Below, piece after piece: positions 15,257-24,390 of a stretch of 36,397 nt of DNA. The DNA is from Marinobacterium litorale DSM 23545 (GTDB taxonomy: Bacteria; Pseudomonadota; Gammaproteobacteria; Pseudomonadales; Balneatricaceae). The notes under the pieces are model-generated. The model saw only the letters and a program-made list of their open reading frames with translations. It was not told where the DNA came from and searched no databases. Location: positions 1-36,397 of the forward strand of contig NZ_AUAZ01000037.1 in the NCBI RefSeq assembly GCF_000428985.1, read 5' to 3'. Both the position numbers and the translations under genes were made by a program. The first letter of the stretch is position 1. The number at the start of each line of letters is the position of its first letter.

Positions 15257-15272
15257 TTTTTATTATGTGTCA
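15234..15272 (-). promoter_or_regulatory. Putative PaaX operator at the TRAP promoter (TGACAC-N27-GTATCA)
   Basis: Both half-sites face each other with exactly 27 bases between them, as at paaA and paaF. The -35 lies in the centre of the spacer and the -10 touches the inner half-site, so binding would block RNA polymerase. PaaX as the binding protein is inferred. Confidence 0.65.
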
Positions 15273-15285
15273 CTAGTCGAGTATT

Positions 15286-17331
15286 TCAGTCCTCCTTGCG
15301 CGCCACCAAGGTGAGGATGTTGTAGATCGCGACAGGCGTATCTTCCTGATTACGAACCTCCACATCCCAGACCACGACGCCGTTAGGCTGTTCCTCTTCG
15401 GAGCGACGGTCTTTCTTGATCTTCTGCTTGCAGGTCAGGCGAACCTGTATCGTGTCACCGATACCCACCGGCTCCACAAAGCGCAGGTTTTCCATGCCGT
15501 AGTTGGCCAGAACCGGGCCGGGCGAGGGCTCCACAAACATGCCGGCGGCGGCGGAGATCACGAAGTAGCCGTGGGCCACACGTTTGCCGAACATGGAGTC
15601 TTTGGCGGCGATCTCATCAAAGTGGGCGTAGAAGTGATCACCGGACAGACAACCGAAGTTGACGATGTCAGCCTCGGTAACCGTGCGGCGGTGGGTGATC
15701 AGCGTCTCACCGATCTGAAGATCTTCAAAGTACTTGCGGAACGGGTGTACCGCGTCGGTGATCTGCTCGGAGCCCGGGTTGAACTCGTTGGTAATCGCTG
15801 TCAGCGTGGTCGGATTACCCTGGATCGCGGTGCGCTGCATGTAATGCTTCACGGCGCGCAGGCCCCCCAGCTCCTCGCCACCGCCGGCACGACCGGGGCC
15901 ACCATGGACCAGTGTCGGCAGTGGAGAACCGTGACCGGTTGACTCCTTGGCGCAGTCCGCATTCAGTACCAGCAGGCGGCCATGATAGGAGGCGCAGCCC
16001 AACACCAAATCCCGCGCTTCGCGGTTGTCGCCGGTCACGATAGAGCCGACCAGACTGCCCTTGCCGAGTTTGGCGATGGCGATCGCCTGATCGATATCGT
16101 CGTAGGCCATCAGCGTGGAAACCGGACCGAATGCTTCGATACTATGCGGTGCATCTGCTTTCAGCGGCTGATCCGCGTAGAGCAGAGTGGTCGGGAAAAA
16201 CGCGCCCTTGCTGGCATCGGCTCCGACAACGTCAAATTCTCGCTGGCCGCCGTGGATCAGTTCGCAGCTTTCGCGCAGTTTATCCACCTGGCTCCAGACA
16301 TCATCCACCTGGTCGCGGCCGACCAGCGGGCCCATGCGGACGCCTTCAACGGAGGGATCACCCAGCGTAGTTTTTGTCAGGCGTGCAGAAAGCGCGTCAG
16401 CCACGGCATCGGCGCGATTGCGCGGCACGATGGCGCGGCGGATCGCGGTACATTTCTGACCGGCTTTGACGGTCATCTCCCGCGCGACTTCCTTGATAAA
16501 GAGATCGAACTCGGCCGAACCCGGTTCCACCGTTTCACCGAGGATGCTGCAGTTCAGCGAGTCAGCTTCCATGGTGAACGGAATCGAGTTGGCGACGATA
16601 TTCGGGTGGGTGCGCAGCTTCTGTCCGGTGGAGGCAGAACCCGTAAAGGTGACCACATCCTGCTCGTCGAGCCGGTCCAGCAGATCGCCAACACCGCCGC
16701 AGACCAGCTGAATCGCGCCTTCCGGCAGCAGTCTGCTATCGACGATGGCGCGCACCATGGCCTCGGTCAGGTAGGCCGACACCGTCGCCGGTTTAACAAT
16801 CACCGGCATACCGGCGGCGAGGCTCGGCGCGATCTTCTCCAGCATTCCCCAGCAGGGGAAGTTGAAGGCGTTGATATGAACGGCCACGCCCTCTTTAGGC
16901 ACCAGAATATGACGGCCGATAAACGAGCCCTTGGCCGACAGGCGCTGGGCGTCGTCTTCCACCAGGAAGGTTTCGTTGGGCAGCTCGCGGCGCACCAGGC
17001 TGGAGTAAGTGAACAGAGTACTGATACCGCCTTCGATATCGACCCAGCCATCGGTGCGGGTGGCGCCGGTCCAGGCGGAGATGCGATAGAACTCCTCCTT
17101 CTGCGCCATCAGCAGTTTGGCGATCTCTTTCAGTGCATTGGCGCGCTCGTGGAAGGTCATTTTGCGCAGGGCCGGACCGCCTTTCTGGCGTGCATGACGG
17201 ACCACATCGCCAAAGTCGATGCCGCTACTGCTTACGCTGCAGACCGACTCACCGGTGACGGCATTAAGCACTTCACGACCGCTGTCATTGCCCTCGACCC
17301 ACTGGCCGCCGACATAGCTCTTGAGTTTCAT
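15286..17331 (-). CDS. paaZ: Bifunctional PaaZ: oxepin-CoA hydrolase and semialdehyde dehydrogenase
   Basis: Encodes a 681-residue fusion protein. The N-terminal aldehyde dehydrogenase domain (about 1-520) has catalytic Cys in [12 protein letters not shown] and Glu in TMEADSLN; it oxidises 3-oxo-5,6-dehydrosuberyl-CoA semialdehyde. The C-terminal MaoC-type hydratase domain (about 540-681) has the SGDHFYAH motif with Asp565 and His570 and opens the oxepin-CoA ring. Length and both active sites match E. coli PaaZ. The ATG has an AGAGG ribosome site and follows paaE by 27 bases. A second, PaaN-type aldehyde dehydrogenase is encoded at 28028-29716. Confidence 0.96.
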   Translation of the reverse strand: MKLKSYVGGQWVEGNDSGREVLNAVTGESVCSVSSSGIDFGDVVRHARQKGGPALRKMTFHERANALKEIAKLLMAQKEEFYRISAWTGATRTDGWVDIEGGISTLFTYSSLVRRELPNETFLVEDDAQRLSAKGSFIGRHILVPKEGVAVHINAFNFPCWGMLEKIAPSLAAGMPVIVKPATVSAYLTEAMVRAIVDSRLLPEGAIQLVCGGVGDLLDRLDEQDVVTFTGSASTGQKLRTHPNIVANSIPFTMEADSLNCSILGETVEPGSAEFDLFIKEVAREMTVKAGQKCTAIRRAIVPRNRADAVADALSARLTKTTLGDPSVEGVRMGPLVGRDQVDDVWSQVDKLRESCELIHGGQREFDVVGADASKGAFFPTTLLYADQPLKADAPHSIEAFGPVSTLMAYDDIDQAIAIAKLGKGSLVGSIVTGDNREARDLVLGCASYHGRLLVLNADCAKESTGHGSPLPTLVHGGPGRAGGGEELGGLRAVKHYMQRTAIQGNPTTLTAITNEFNPGSEQITDAVHPFRKYFEDLQIGETLITHRRTVTEADIVNFGCLSGDHFYAHFDEIAAKDSMFGKRVAHGYFVISAAAGMFVEPSPGPVLANYGMENLRFVEPVGIGDTIQVRLTCKQKIKKDRRSEEEQPNGVVVWDVEVRNQEDTPVAIYNILTLVARKED

Positions 17332-17358
17332 AACTGAAAACCTCTTGAATCGTTCGCG

Positions 17359-18432
17359 TTAGTGGTCGTAGTCCAGAACAACCTTATCGGTCACCGGATA
17401 GCACTGGCAGGAGAGCACGTAGCCTGCTTCCACCTCGTAATCCTCCAATGCGAAGTTGGCGTCCATCTCCACCTCGCCCTCAACCACCTTGGCGCGGCAG
17501 GTGGAGCAGACACCGGCTTTGCAGGAGTAGGGCAGGTCGGCACCGTGGGCGATACCGGCATCGAGAATGTTCTCGGTATCACGGCCCAGCTCGAAGCTCA
17601 GTTGACGGCCATCGGCGATGACGGTGACATCACACATCTGCACCTGGCCTTCGGCTTTGGGCGCATGATGTTTGCGCGCTTGGTTGCCGCCGGTGGTGGC
17701 GAACAGTTCGAAGTGAATTCGTGAGCGATCCAGGTTATGACCTTCCAGCTCTTCACGCACCGTCTCGATCATGGTCTGGGGGCCGCACAGGAACGCCGCG
17801 GTCAGGTTGGGTACATCCAGCCAGTGGTCGAACAGCGCCTTGCACTTCTCGCCATCGATACGACCGTTGTACAGGTCGATATCCTGCTGCTCGCGGGTCA
17901 TCACGTAGACCAGATTGAGCCGCTCCATGAAGCGGTTCTTCAGGTCTTCGAGCTGCTCGCGCAGGATGGTGCTCGCTGTAGCCCGGTTACCGTAGAACAG
18001 GGTGAATTCACTGTTCGGTTCGGTCTCCAGCGTCGTTTTGATGATCGAGTAGATCGGTGTGATACCGCTGCCTGCGGCCACGCCCAGGTACTGACCGGCG
18101 CGGTTCGGGTCCAGATCGATATGGAAATGACCGGCCGGTGGCATCGCTTCGATCTGCATGCCCTTACGGACCTGATCGTTCAGATAGTTGGAGAACAGGC
18201 CGCCGGAGATCCGTTTGACCGCGATACGCAGTTCTTTATCTGCCGGGGAGGAGCAGATGGAGTAGGAGCGGCGTACTTCCTCGCCATCGATTTCGGAGCG
18301 CAGCACCAGATGCTGCCCCTCACGGTAGCGGTAATCGTCCTGCAGTGCTTCCGGTACCGCAAACGCAATGGAGATGGCGTCGCGGGTTTCCTGGCGGACG
18401 TCGGTGACTTCCAGGGTGTGAAAACGGCTCAT
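17359..18432 (-). CDS. paaE: Phenylacetyl-CoA epoxidase, reductase subunit PaaE
   Basis: Encodes a 357-residue electron-transfer protein that passes electrons from NADPH to the PaaABCD complex. Order: FAD-binding domain (RRSYSICSSP near residue 57), NAD(P)-binding domain (YLGVAAGSGITPIYSI; FLCGPQTMIE), then a plant-type [2Fe-2S] ferredoxin domain with the PYSCKAGVCSTCRAK cysteine cluster and a fourth Cys in VLSCQCYP. The ATG at 18432 gives MSRFHTLEVTDVRQ, as in the family. The in-frame extension of 98 codons upstream overlaps paaD and has no similarity to the family. Confidence 0.96.
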   Translation of the reverse strand: MSRFHTLEVTDVRQETRDAISIAFAVPEALQDDYRYREGQHLVLRSEIDGEEVRRSYSICSSPADKELRIAVKRISGGLFSNYLNDQVRKGMQIEAMPPAGHFHIDLDPNRAGQYLGVAAGSGITPIYSIIKTTLETEPNSEFTLFYGNRATASTILREQLEDLKNRFMERLNLVYVMTREQQDIDLYNGRIDGEKCKALFDHWLDVPNLTAAFLCGPQTMIETVREELEGHNLDRSRIHFELFATTGGNQARKHHAPKAEGQVQMCDVTVIADGRQLSFELGRDTENILDAGIAHGADLPYSCKAGVCSTCRAKVVEGEVEMDANFALEDYEVEAGYVLSCQCYPVTDKVVLDYDH

Positions 18433-18457
18433 GATCTTCTCTCTTTTCTTGTCTTTA

Positions 18458-19051
18458 TTAGATGCACTTGAAGTAGTCGAACGGCTCAAGACAGCTGTTA
18501 CAGCGGTACAGCGCCTTGCAGGCGGTTGATCCAAACTCGCTGACTCTTGATGTGTCATGCGATCCGCACTGTGGGCAAGCCACCTCCGGCTCCTCACCCA
18601 GCAGGGTCCGTTTGGAGGCGGAACCCACGGGCGGTGCAATACCGAAGGCGCGCAGCTTTTCGCGCCCGGCATCGGTGATCCAGTCGGTGGTCCAGGCCGG
18701 AAATAACTGCTGCTCCAGACGTACATCCGCGATGCCTGCCGCGTGCAGCGCCTCTTCGATCGCCTGTTCGATAAACTCGGTGGCCGGGCAGCCGGAGTAG
18801 GTCGGTGTTACCTTGACCACCAGCTGCTCGTCCGCCCAGGCCAGGTCGCGCACGATGCCCAGATCGACCACGCTGACCACCGGGACTTCCGGGTCCGCCA
18901 CCTCTTCCAGCAGCTGCCAGATCTCCTCCAGCGCAGGACGGATACCGGATACACCGCTGCGACCGGCACGGTCGCTGGCGATCAGACGGTCCACACTACT
19001 GGTTTCAAAAGCGACCGCATCGGAGCGGCTGTTATCGGATTCCCGGATCAT
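18458..19051 (-). CDS. paaD: Phenylacetyl-CoA epoxidase maturation/assembly protein PaaD
   Basis: Encodes a 197-residue PaaD protein. An MIP18/DUF59-like domain covers about residues 40-125 (VADPEVPVVSVVDLGIVRD, then TPTYSGCPATEFIEQ with its conserved Cys). A C-terminal metal-binding-like segment follows, with paired CPQCG and CNSC motifs. PaaD is needed for the epoxidase and is thought to help iron or iron-sulfur assembly. The N-terminus is about 30 residues longer than in E. coli PaaD; this part is variable and a downstream start is possible. Gaps of 25 bases separate it from paaC and paaE. Confidence 0.93.
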   Translation of the reverse strand: MIRESDNSRSDAVAFETSSVDRLIASDRAGRSGVSGIRPALEEIWQLLEEVADPEVPVVSVVDLGIVRDLAWADEQLVVKVTPTYSGCPATEFIEQAIEEALHAAGIADVRLEQQLFPAWTTDWITDAGREKLRAFGIAPPVGSASKRTLLGEEPEVACPQCGSHDTSRVSEFGSTACKALYRCNSCLEPFDYFKCI

Positions 19052-19076
19052 GGTTGCACCTCAAGTGATCAAAGGG

Positions 19077-19838
19077 TTACCAGCTGGCGCCGGGGAAGGA
19101 GCGAGGCAGGAACTGCATCTCTGCCAGCAGATAGCCGAGCTGCTCGGTGTGCATCCCCTGCTTGCTGCCGGTCTGCATAAAGGCATCCATCGGCGGGCAG
19201 GCCAGGGTGGCCTCCTCCAGTGTGGTGGTCAGATCGCTCTGCCATTTCTGCTGGAGCGCGTTCAGGTCCGGCGCAATTCCGGCATCGGCCAGCAGACTGT
19301 CCACCTCGTCGGCGATGAACATCTCACCGGCGTAGGTCCAGATTTCGTCGATCGCTTCCTGCATCTTGGCGTGGCTCTCCTCGGTGCCATCGCCCAGGCG
19401 CTTGATCCAGTTGCCGGAGCGACGCAGGTGATAGGTCACCTCCTTGAGTCCCTTGGCGGCGATTGCCACGATCCGCTCATCGCTGGATTGGCTCAGCGCG
19501 CTCAGCAGGTGGTAGTGCCAGAGATCGAACAGGAACTGCCGCGCCATGGTGTCGGCAAAGTTGCCGTTGTCCTGCTCCACCAGCAGCAGATTGCGATAGG
19601 CGCGCTCGTCCCGCGTGAAGGCCAGATCGTCGGCACTGCGACCGGCATCTTCCAGCTCAGCCGCGTATTCGAGCCAGGAGCGGGCCTGGCCGATCAGGTC
19701 CAGCGCCACGTTGCCGATGGCCATCTCTTCCTCAAGAGCGGGGGCCTTGCCGACCAGTTCGCACAGGCGCTGGGCCAGGACCATGTCGCTGTCGCCCAGG
19801 CGCAGCAGGTATTCAAACAGGGCTTGGTTCTGATTCAT
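19077..19838 (-). CDS. paaC: Phenylacetyl-CoA epoxidase structural subunit PaaC
   Basis: Encodes a 253-residue ferritin-like helical protein that pairs with PaaA as the structural subunit of the epoxidase. Family segments include NQALFEYLLRLGDSDMVLAQRL at the N-terminus, EDNGNFADTMARQFLFDLWHYHLL-like sequence in the middle (here starting EQDNG) and KEVTYHLRRSGNWIKRLGDGTEES. The ribosome site AAGGGAG lies 12 bases after the paaB stop. Confidence 0.96.
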   Translation of the reverse strand: MNQNQALFEYLLRLGDSDMVLAQRLCELVGKAPALEEEMAIGNVALDLIGQARSWLEYAAELEDAGRSADDLAFTRDERAYRNLLLVEQDNGNFADTMARQFLFDLWHYHLLSALSQSSDERIVAIAAKGLKEVTYHLRRSGNWIKRLGDGTEESHAKMQEAIDEIWTYAGEMFIADEVDSLLADAGIAPDLNALQQKWQSDLTTTLEEATLACPPMDAFMQTGSKQGMHTEQLGYLLAEMQFLPRSFPGASW

Positions 19839-19850
19839 CGTCAGGCTCCC

Positions 19851-20132
19851 TTACATGTGGCCCACTTCTTTGGGCAGATCGTAGAAGGTGGCGTGGCGAT
19901 ACACCTTGTCATCGGACGGATCGAACAGCGGTTCCTTTTCGTCCGGCGAGGAGGCGGTGATGGCGGCAGAGGGTACAACCCAGATGCTGACGCCTTCACT
20001 GCGGCGGGTGTACAGCTCGCGGGCGTTTTCCAACGCCATGGCCGGATCGGCGGCATGAACGCTGCCAACATGCTTGTGGTTCAGGCCGTGCTTGCTGCGC
20101 ACGAATACTTCAAAAAGAGTCCAGTCAGACAT
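19851..20132 (-). CDS. paaB: Phenylacetyl-CoA epoxidase small subunit PaaB
   Basis: Encodes a 93-residue PaaB protein that bridges PaaAC dimers. The pattern WTLFEVFVRSKHGLNHKHVGSVHA is highly characteristic, followed by ALENARELYTRRSEG and WVVPSAAITAS. Length matches E. coli PaaB. A GAGGAA ribosome site precedes the ATG. Spacing is 20 bases after paaA and 12 before paaC. Confidence 0.96.
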   Translation of the reverse strand: MSDWTLFEVFVRSKHGLNHKHVGSVHAADPAMALENARELYTRRSEGVSIWVVPSAAITASSPDEKEPLFDPSDDKVYRHATFYDLPKEVGHM

Positions 20133-20152
20133 TGTTCAATTCCTCTTATTAT

Positions 20153-21145
20153 TCAGGCAGCTGCGTTTTTCTGCTTCTGTTTGGCTGCATAGGCGCTGGC
20201 GGCTTCACGGACCCAGCTACCCTCTTCGATGGCTTTGCGACGGGTGCGCAGGCGGTCGCGGTTACAGGGACCGTTACCCTTGACCACGTCGTAGAACTCC
20301 TTCCAGTCGATCTCGCCGAAGTCGTAATGGCCGCGCTCTTCGTTCCATTTCAGGTCCGGGTCCGGGGCTGTGCAGCCCAGGTATTCCAGCTGGGGAACAG
20401 TCTGATCGATAAAACGCTGACGCAGATCGTCGTTGGTCATGCGCTTGATCTTCCACGCCATGGACTGCGCGGTGTTGGGGGAGTCGCTGTCGTGCGGCCC
20501 AAACATCATCAGTGCCGGCCACCAGAAGCGGTTGATGGAGTCCTGCACCATCGCCTTCTGCTCTTCATTGCCGTTGCGCATCATGTCCAGCAGGATCTGG
20601 TAGCCCTGACGCTGGTGGAAGCTTTCTTCCTTACAGATGCGGATCATGGCACGGGAATACGGGCCGTAAGACGTTCTCTGTAACACAACCTGGTTGACGA
20701 TGGCGGCGCCGTCCACGAGCCAGCCGATGGTGCCCATGTCAGCCCAGCTCAGCGCCGGGTAGTTGAAGATGCTGGAGTACTTCACCTCACCGCTGTGTAG
20801 TTTGGCGACCTCTTCGTCACGGTCGGCACCCAGGGTTTCCATGGCGCTGTACAGGTAGAGGCCGTGGCCGCCTTCATCCTGAATCTTGGCGAGCAGTTGC
20901 AGCTTGCGCTTGAAGTTGGGCGCGCGCGTTAGCCAGTTCTTCTCCGGCAGCATGCCGACGATCTCGGAGTGGGCGTGCTGGGAGATCTGACGGATCAGGG
21001 TGCGGCGGTAGCCTTCCGGCATCCAGTTTTTCGGTTCGATCTTGATATCGGCGTCGATCTTTTCCTGGAATGCCCGCTCTTCCGGGGACATCTCTTCCAG
21101 GGTCTTCAGTCGCTTCGCGCCGGTGTCGACGAGTTGGGCGTACAT
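20153..21145 (-). CDS. paaA: Phenylacetyl-CoA 1,2-epoxidase catalytic subunit PaaA
   Basis: Encodes a 330-residue ferritin-like di-iron oxygenase that epoxidises the aromatic ring of phenylacetyl-CoA. Metal-ligand motifs are visible: [11 protein letters not shown] and [13 protein letters not shown]. Other family segments are [13 protein letters not shown] and [30 protein letters not shown] ribosome site precedes the ATG. A strong promoter with a putative PaaX operator lies directly upstream, so paaABCDE-paaZ can be transcribed independently of paaFGHIJK. Confidence 0.97.
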   Translation of the reverse strand: MYAQLVDTGAKRLKTLEEMSPEERAFQEKIDADIKIEPKNWMPEGYRRTLIRQISQHAHSEIVGMLPEKNWLTRAPNFKRKLQLLAKIQDEGGHGLYLYSAMETLGADRDEEVAKLHSGEVKYSSIFNYPALSWADMGTIGWLVDGAAIVNQVVLQRTSYGPYSRAMIRICKEESFHQRQGYQILLDMMRNGNEEQKAMVQDSINRFWWPALMMFGPHDSDSPNTAQSMAWKIKRMTNDDLRQRFIDQTVPQLEYLGCTAPDPDLKWNEERGHYDFGEIDWKEFYDVVKGNGPCNRDRLRTRRKAIEEGSWVREAASAYAAKQKQKNAAA

Positions 21146-21201
21146 GGCTGACTCCTGTTGTTATGTATTGCTCTGTCAATGCGCCAGATCAATATTTAGT
21201 C

Positions 21202-21230
21202 ATTATATGATACTTAATAGTAAAGTAAAT
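21202..21230 (-). promoter_or_regulatory. Promoter of paaABCDE-paaZ
   Basis: On the minus strand a perfect TATAAT (21202-21207) stands 17 bases downstream of ATTTAC (21225-21230). The -10 touches the inner operator half-site. The leader to paaA is about 50 bases. Confidence 0.65.
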
Positions 21231-21246
21231 ATTATTTTGCGTATCA
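21208..21246 (-). promoter_or_regulatory. Putative PaaX operator at the paaA promoter (TGATAC-N27-GTATCA)
   Basis: A perfect inverted pair of six-base half-sites separated by 27 bases, the best match in the window. It straddles the -35 and abuts the -10 of the paaA promoter. Assignment to PaaX is by recurrence at paa promoters and by resemblance to the known PaaX element. Confidence 0.72.
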
Positions 21247-21251
21247 TATCT

Positions 21252-21288
21252 GGGCGTGCCTTGAACGATCCGGCACGCCCTTGTTTTT
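21252..21288 (+). terminator. Strong hairpin between paaK and the paaA promoter, T-tract on the plus strand
   Basis: GGGCGTGCC and GGCACGCCC form a perfect nine-base-pair stem with an 11-base loop. On the plus strand TTGTTTTT follows, which makes an intrinsic terminator pointing into the antisense side of paaK. In the paaK transcript (minus strand) the same hairpin has no U-tract and would act as a 3' stem, not a clear terminator. Confidence 0.6.
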
Positions 21289-21295
21289 GGGTGGA

Positions 21296-22627
21296 TTATT
21301 GCGGCGGGCGGTTATCGATAACGTGCTTCGCCTTGCCTTCGGAACGGGGCAGAGAGCCCGGCGCACCGACACGGACCTGGGTGCTGATGCCGATGCTGGA
21401 CTTGATATGATGCATCAGCTCTTTGGCAACCCGCTGCTCGCCGTCACTGCCGATGCCGGAGGCATCCGGCTTGAGCTCCACCTGCACCTCCATGTGATCC
21501 ATATGGCCTTTGCGGCTCAGGATCAGCTGGTAGTGTGGTGCCAGCTCGGAGACACGGAGCAGCTGCTCCTCGATCTGGGTCGGGAAGACGTTAACGCCAC
21601 GGATGATCAGCATGTCGTCGCTGCGGCCGGTGATCTTGTCGATGCGGCGCATGGGGCGGGCCGTGCCGGGCAGCAGGCGGGTCAGGTCGCGGGTGCGGTA
21701 GCGGATGATCGGCAGTGCTTCCTTGGAGAGCGACGTGAACACCAGTTCGCCATATTCGCCGTCGGGCAGGACTTCACCGGTAGCCGGATCGATGATCTCC
21801 GGGTAGAAGTGGTCTTCCCAGATGGTAGGACCATCCTTTGAATCGATGCACTCCATGCCTACACCCGGGCCCATGACCTCGGAGAGGCCGTAGATATCCA
21901 TGGCGTCGATCCCCAGGCGCTGTTCCAGCTCCGTACGCATGGTGCCGGTCCAGGGCTCGGCGCCAAACACGCCAAGGCGCAGCTTGAGCTCGTGGGGATC
22001 CAGCCCCTGGCGCTCCATCTCGTCGGCGATATTGAGCATGTAGGAGGGGGTCACCATGATCACATCGGGGTTAAAGTCGCGCAGCAGTTGGACCTGCTTT
22101 TCGGTCTGTCCGCCCGACATGGGAATCACGGTGCAGCCCAGGCGTTCGGCACCGTAGTGAGCACCCAGGCCACCGGTGAACAGGCCGTAGCCGTAGGCGA
22201 CATGGACCAGGTCACCGGCATGGGCACCGGCAGCGCGCAGCGATCGAGCGACCACATCGGCCCAGGTGTCGATATCTTTCTGGGTGTAACCCACAACGGT
22301 GGGCTTGCCGGTGGTGCCGCTGGAGGCGTGGATACGGACAATCTCCTCCATGGGGACGGCAAACATGTTGAACGGATAATTGTCCCGCAGATCGTTCTTC
22401 ATGGTGAACGGGAACCTGGCCAGGTCGTCCAGTGATTTCAGGTCACTGGGATGGACGCCGGCTTCATCGAACGCCTTGCGGTAAAAGTCCACGTTATTGT
22501 AGGCGTGGGCCAGGCTCCAGCGCATGCGCTGGAGCTGAGTGTTACGGAGCTCGTCGATGCTTGCGGTTTCGATCGGGTCGAGCAGGTTTTTGGAATGAGT
22601 CGCAGTGGCGGTTGCTGTGCTGTTCAT
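21296..22627 (-). CDS. paaK: Phenylacetate-CoA ligase PaaK
   Basis: Encodes a 443-residue adenylate-forming enzyme that activates phenylacetate with ATP and CoA in the cytoplasm, the entry step of the pathway. The P-loop-like motif SSGTTGKPT is at residues 102-110. Other family motifs are DIYGLSEVMGPGVG, YRTRDLT and GRSDDMLIIRGVNVFPTQIE. Its product is the effector that releases PaaX. An AGGAAGAG ribosome site precedes the ATG. A gap of 75 bases to paaJ contains a short hairpin (AGCCCC/GGGGCT at 22664-22682). Confidence 0.97.
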   Translation of the reverse strand: MNSTATATATHSKNLLDPIETASIDELRNTQLQRMRWSLAHAYNNVDFYRKAFDEAGVHPSDLKSLDDLARFPFTMKNDLRDNYPFNMFAVPMEEIVRIHASSGTTGKPTVVGYTQKDIDTWADVVARSLRAAGAHAGDLVHVAYGYGLFTGGLGAHYGAERLGCTVIPMSGGQTEKQVQLLRDFNPDVIMVTPSYMLNIADEMERQGLDPHELKLRLGVFGAEPWTGTMRTELEQRLGIDAMDIYGLSEVMGPGVGMECIDSKDGPTIWEDHFYPEIIDPATGEVLPDGEYGELVFTSLSKEALPIIRYRTRDLTRLLPGTARPMRRIDKITGRSDDMLIIRGVNVFPTQIEEQLLRVSELAPHYQLILSRKGHMDHMEVQVELKPDASGIGSDGEQRVAKELMHHIKSSIGISTQVRVGAPGSLPRSEGKAKHVIDNRPPQ

Positions 22628-22702
22628 TGGTACTCTTCCTGTTACTTATTCTTATTTATCGCGGAGCCCCTGTTGGCGGGGCTGCTAGCCGTGATCAAGC
22701 CG

Positions 22703-23908
22703 TCAGAGACGCTCGATCACCATGGCGATGCCCTGGCCTACACCGATACACATGGTACACAAAGCATAGCGGCCCTGGCGGTTTTCCAGTTCATTCAAAG
22801 CGGTGGTCACCAAGCGAGCACCGCTGGCACCCAGCGGATGGCCCAGTGAGATGGCACCGCCATTGGGGTTTACGTGCTCGGCATCATCCGGCAGGCCCAG
22901 GTCGCGCATCACGGCCAGTCCCTGAGCGGCAAAGGCTTCGTTCAGCTCGATCACATCCATCTGCTCCAGGCTCAGACCGGTCTGGGCCAGCACCTTGCGA
23001 ACGGCCGGTGCCGGGCCAAAGCCCATGATGCGCGGCGGAACACCGGCGGTGGCCATGCCGACCACGCGCGCGCGGGCTTTAAGTCCGTAACGCTCGGCGG
23101 TTTCCTGGTTGCTCAGCAGTAGGGCGCAGGCACCGTCGTTAACGCCGGATGCATTACCGGCAGTGACGCTGCCGTTTTCACGGAACGGGGTCGGCAGTTT
23201 TGCCAGCGCTTCCAGTGTGGTGGATGGGCGAGGGTGTTCGTCGGTATCCACAACCACGGGATCGCCCTTACGTTGTGGGATGGTGACCGGGGTGATCTCC
23301 TGCTTGAAACGGCCTTTTTCCAGCGCGGCACCGGTGCGCTGCTGGCTGCGCAGGGCAAAGGCATCCTGGTCGGCACGGGAGATATTGAAGTCGGCGGCCA
23401 CGTTCTCGGCGGTTTCCGGCATGGAATCGATGCCAAACTCGGCTTTCATCTGCTTGTTGACGAAACGCCAGCCGATGGTGGTGTCGAAAATTTCGGCTTT
23501 GCGGCTGAACGGCGTCTCGGCCTTGCCCATCACGAAGGGCGCACGAGACATGGACTCCACGCCACCGGCCAGCATCAGACCGGTTTCACCGGATTTGATG
23601 GCACGAGCGGCGATGCCGATGGCATCCATACCCGAGCCACACAGGCGGTTGACGGTGGTACCCGGAACCTCCGTAGAAAGGCCCGCCAGCAGTGCCGACA
23701 TCCGCGCCACGTTGCGGTTATCCTCACCGGCCTGGTTGGCGCAACCGTAGATGATGTCATCCACCTTGGACCAGTCCAGCCCTGGGTTACGCTCCATCAG
23801 GGCCTTAAGGGGAATCGCGCCCAGGTCGTCCGCCCGCACGGGGGCCAGAGCTCCACCGTAGCGGCCGAACGGTGTGCGGATCGCATCAATAATCAGCGCA
23901 TCGTTCAT
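22703..23908 (-). CDS. paaJ: 3-oxoadipyl-CoA / 3-oxo-5,6-dehydrosuberyl-CoA thiolase PaaJ
   Basis: Encodes a 401-residue thiolase. The nucleophilic Cys90 lies in [14 protein letters not shown]; the C-terminal motifs [11 protein letters not shown] (His) and [10 protein letters not shown] (Cys) complete the active site. It performs two thiolytic steps in the phenylacetyl-CoA pathway, releasing acetyl-CoA and succinyl-CoA. Its ATG overlaps the paaI stop by four bases, indicating coupled translation. A general PcaF role in the beta-ketoadipate pathway is possible, but the paa context favours PaaJ. Confidence 0.95.
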   Translation of the reverse strand: MNDALIIDAIRTPFGRYGGALAPVRADDLGAIPLKALMERNPGLDWSKVDDIIYGCANQAGEDNRNVARMSALLAGLSTEVPGTTVNRLCGSGMDAIGIAARAIKSGETGLMLAGGVESMSRAPFVMGKAETPFSRKAEIFDTTIGWRFVNKQMKAEFGIDSMPETAENVAADFNISRADQDAFALRSQQRTGAALEKGRFKQEITPVTIPQRKGDPVVVDTDEHPRPSTTLEALAKLPTPFRENGSVTAGNASGVNDGACALLLSNQETAERYGLKARARVVGMATAGVPPRIMGFGPAPAVRKVLAQTGLSLEQMDVIELNEAFAAQGLAVMRDLGLPDDAEHVNPNGGAISLGHPLGASGARLVTTALNELENRQGRYALCTMCIGVGQGIAMVIERL

Positions 23909-24390
23909 TGGTTGTTCTCCTGTGTTGAACTCTCGCCGGAGCCGTCCTGTTCAATGAGGATTCCCCGCGTCTGGTAGGACTTGCCGCGGAACAGGGCGAC
24001 GAGTTGGCCTTTCTGGTTTTCGATCCGGATGTCGTAAACACCGGTACGCCCGCCGCGGGACTCTTCTTTTGCAGTGGCGGTGAGCAGGTCACCCAGCTTG
24101 CCGGGGGCGACATAGTCGATGGTGCAGCCCTGGGCCACGGTGATGGCGTTATAGGTGTTGCAGGCATAGGCGAACGCCGAGTCTGCAAGGGTAAAGATGT
24201 AGCCGCCGTGGCAGCTGTCGTGACCCTGGATCATCGGTTCGGTGACGGTCATGGTCAGCGTCGCTTCACCGGGCGCCACGCGCTCAATCTTGATCGGTAG
24301 CGAGCGTACAGCAGTGTCGCGGCTGTACATGGCGTCAGCACACGCTTCCGCCAGCTGCTGCGGGCTCAGGTTCGAGATCTGTTCAGTCAT
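23905..24390 (-). CDS. paaI: Phenylacetyl-CoA pathway thioesterase PaaI
   Basis: Encodes a 161-residue hotdog-fold thioesterase. The helix motif CHGGYIFTLADSAFAYACN with the catalytic Asp is clear, as is the N-terminal LAEACADAMYSRD. PaaI hydrolyses ring-hydroxylated phenylacetyl-CoA compounds and frees CoA when the pathway stalls. The ATG at 24390 gives MTEQISNLSP; a longer in-frame start would lie deep inside paaH. It overlaps paaH by eight bases and paaJ by four. Confidence 0.94.
   Translation of the reverse strand: MTEQISNLSPQQLAEACADAMYSRDTAVRSLPIKIERVAPGEATLTMTVTEPMIQGHDSCHGGYIFTLADSAFAYACNTYNAITVAQGCTIDYVAPGKLGDLLTATAKEESRGGRTGVYDIRIENQKGQLVALFRGKSYQTRGILIEQDGSGESSTQENNQ

Noticed and set aside
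15982-17337. A 451-codon plus-strand open frame opposite paaZ
   Set aside because: Antisense shadow; the minus strand encodes an intact PaaZ with both active sites.
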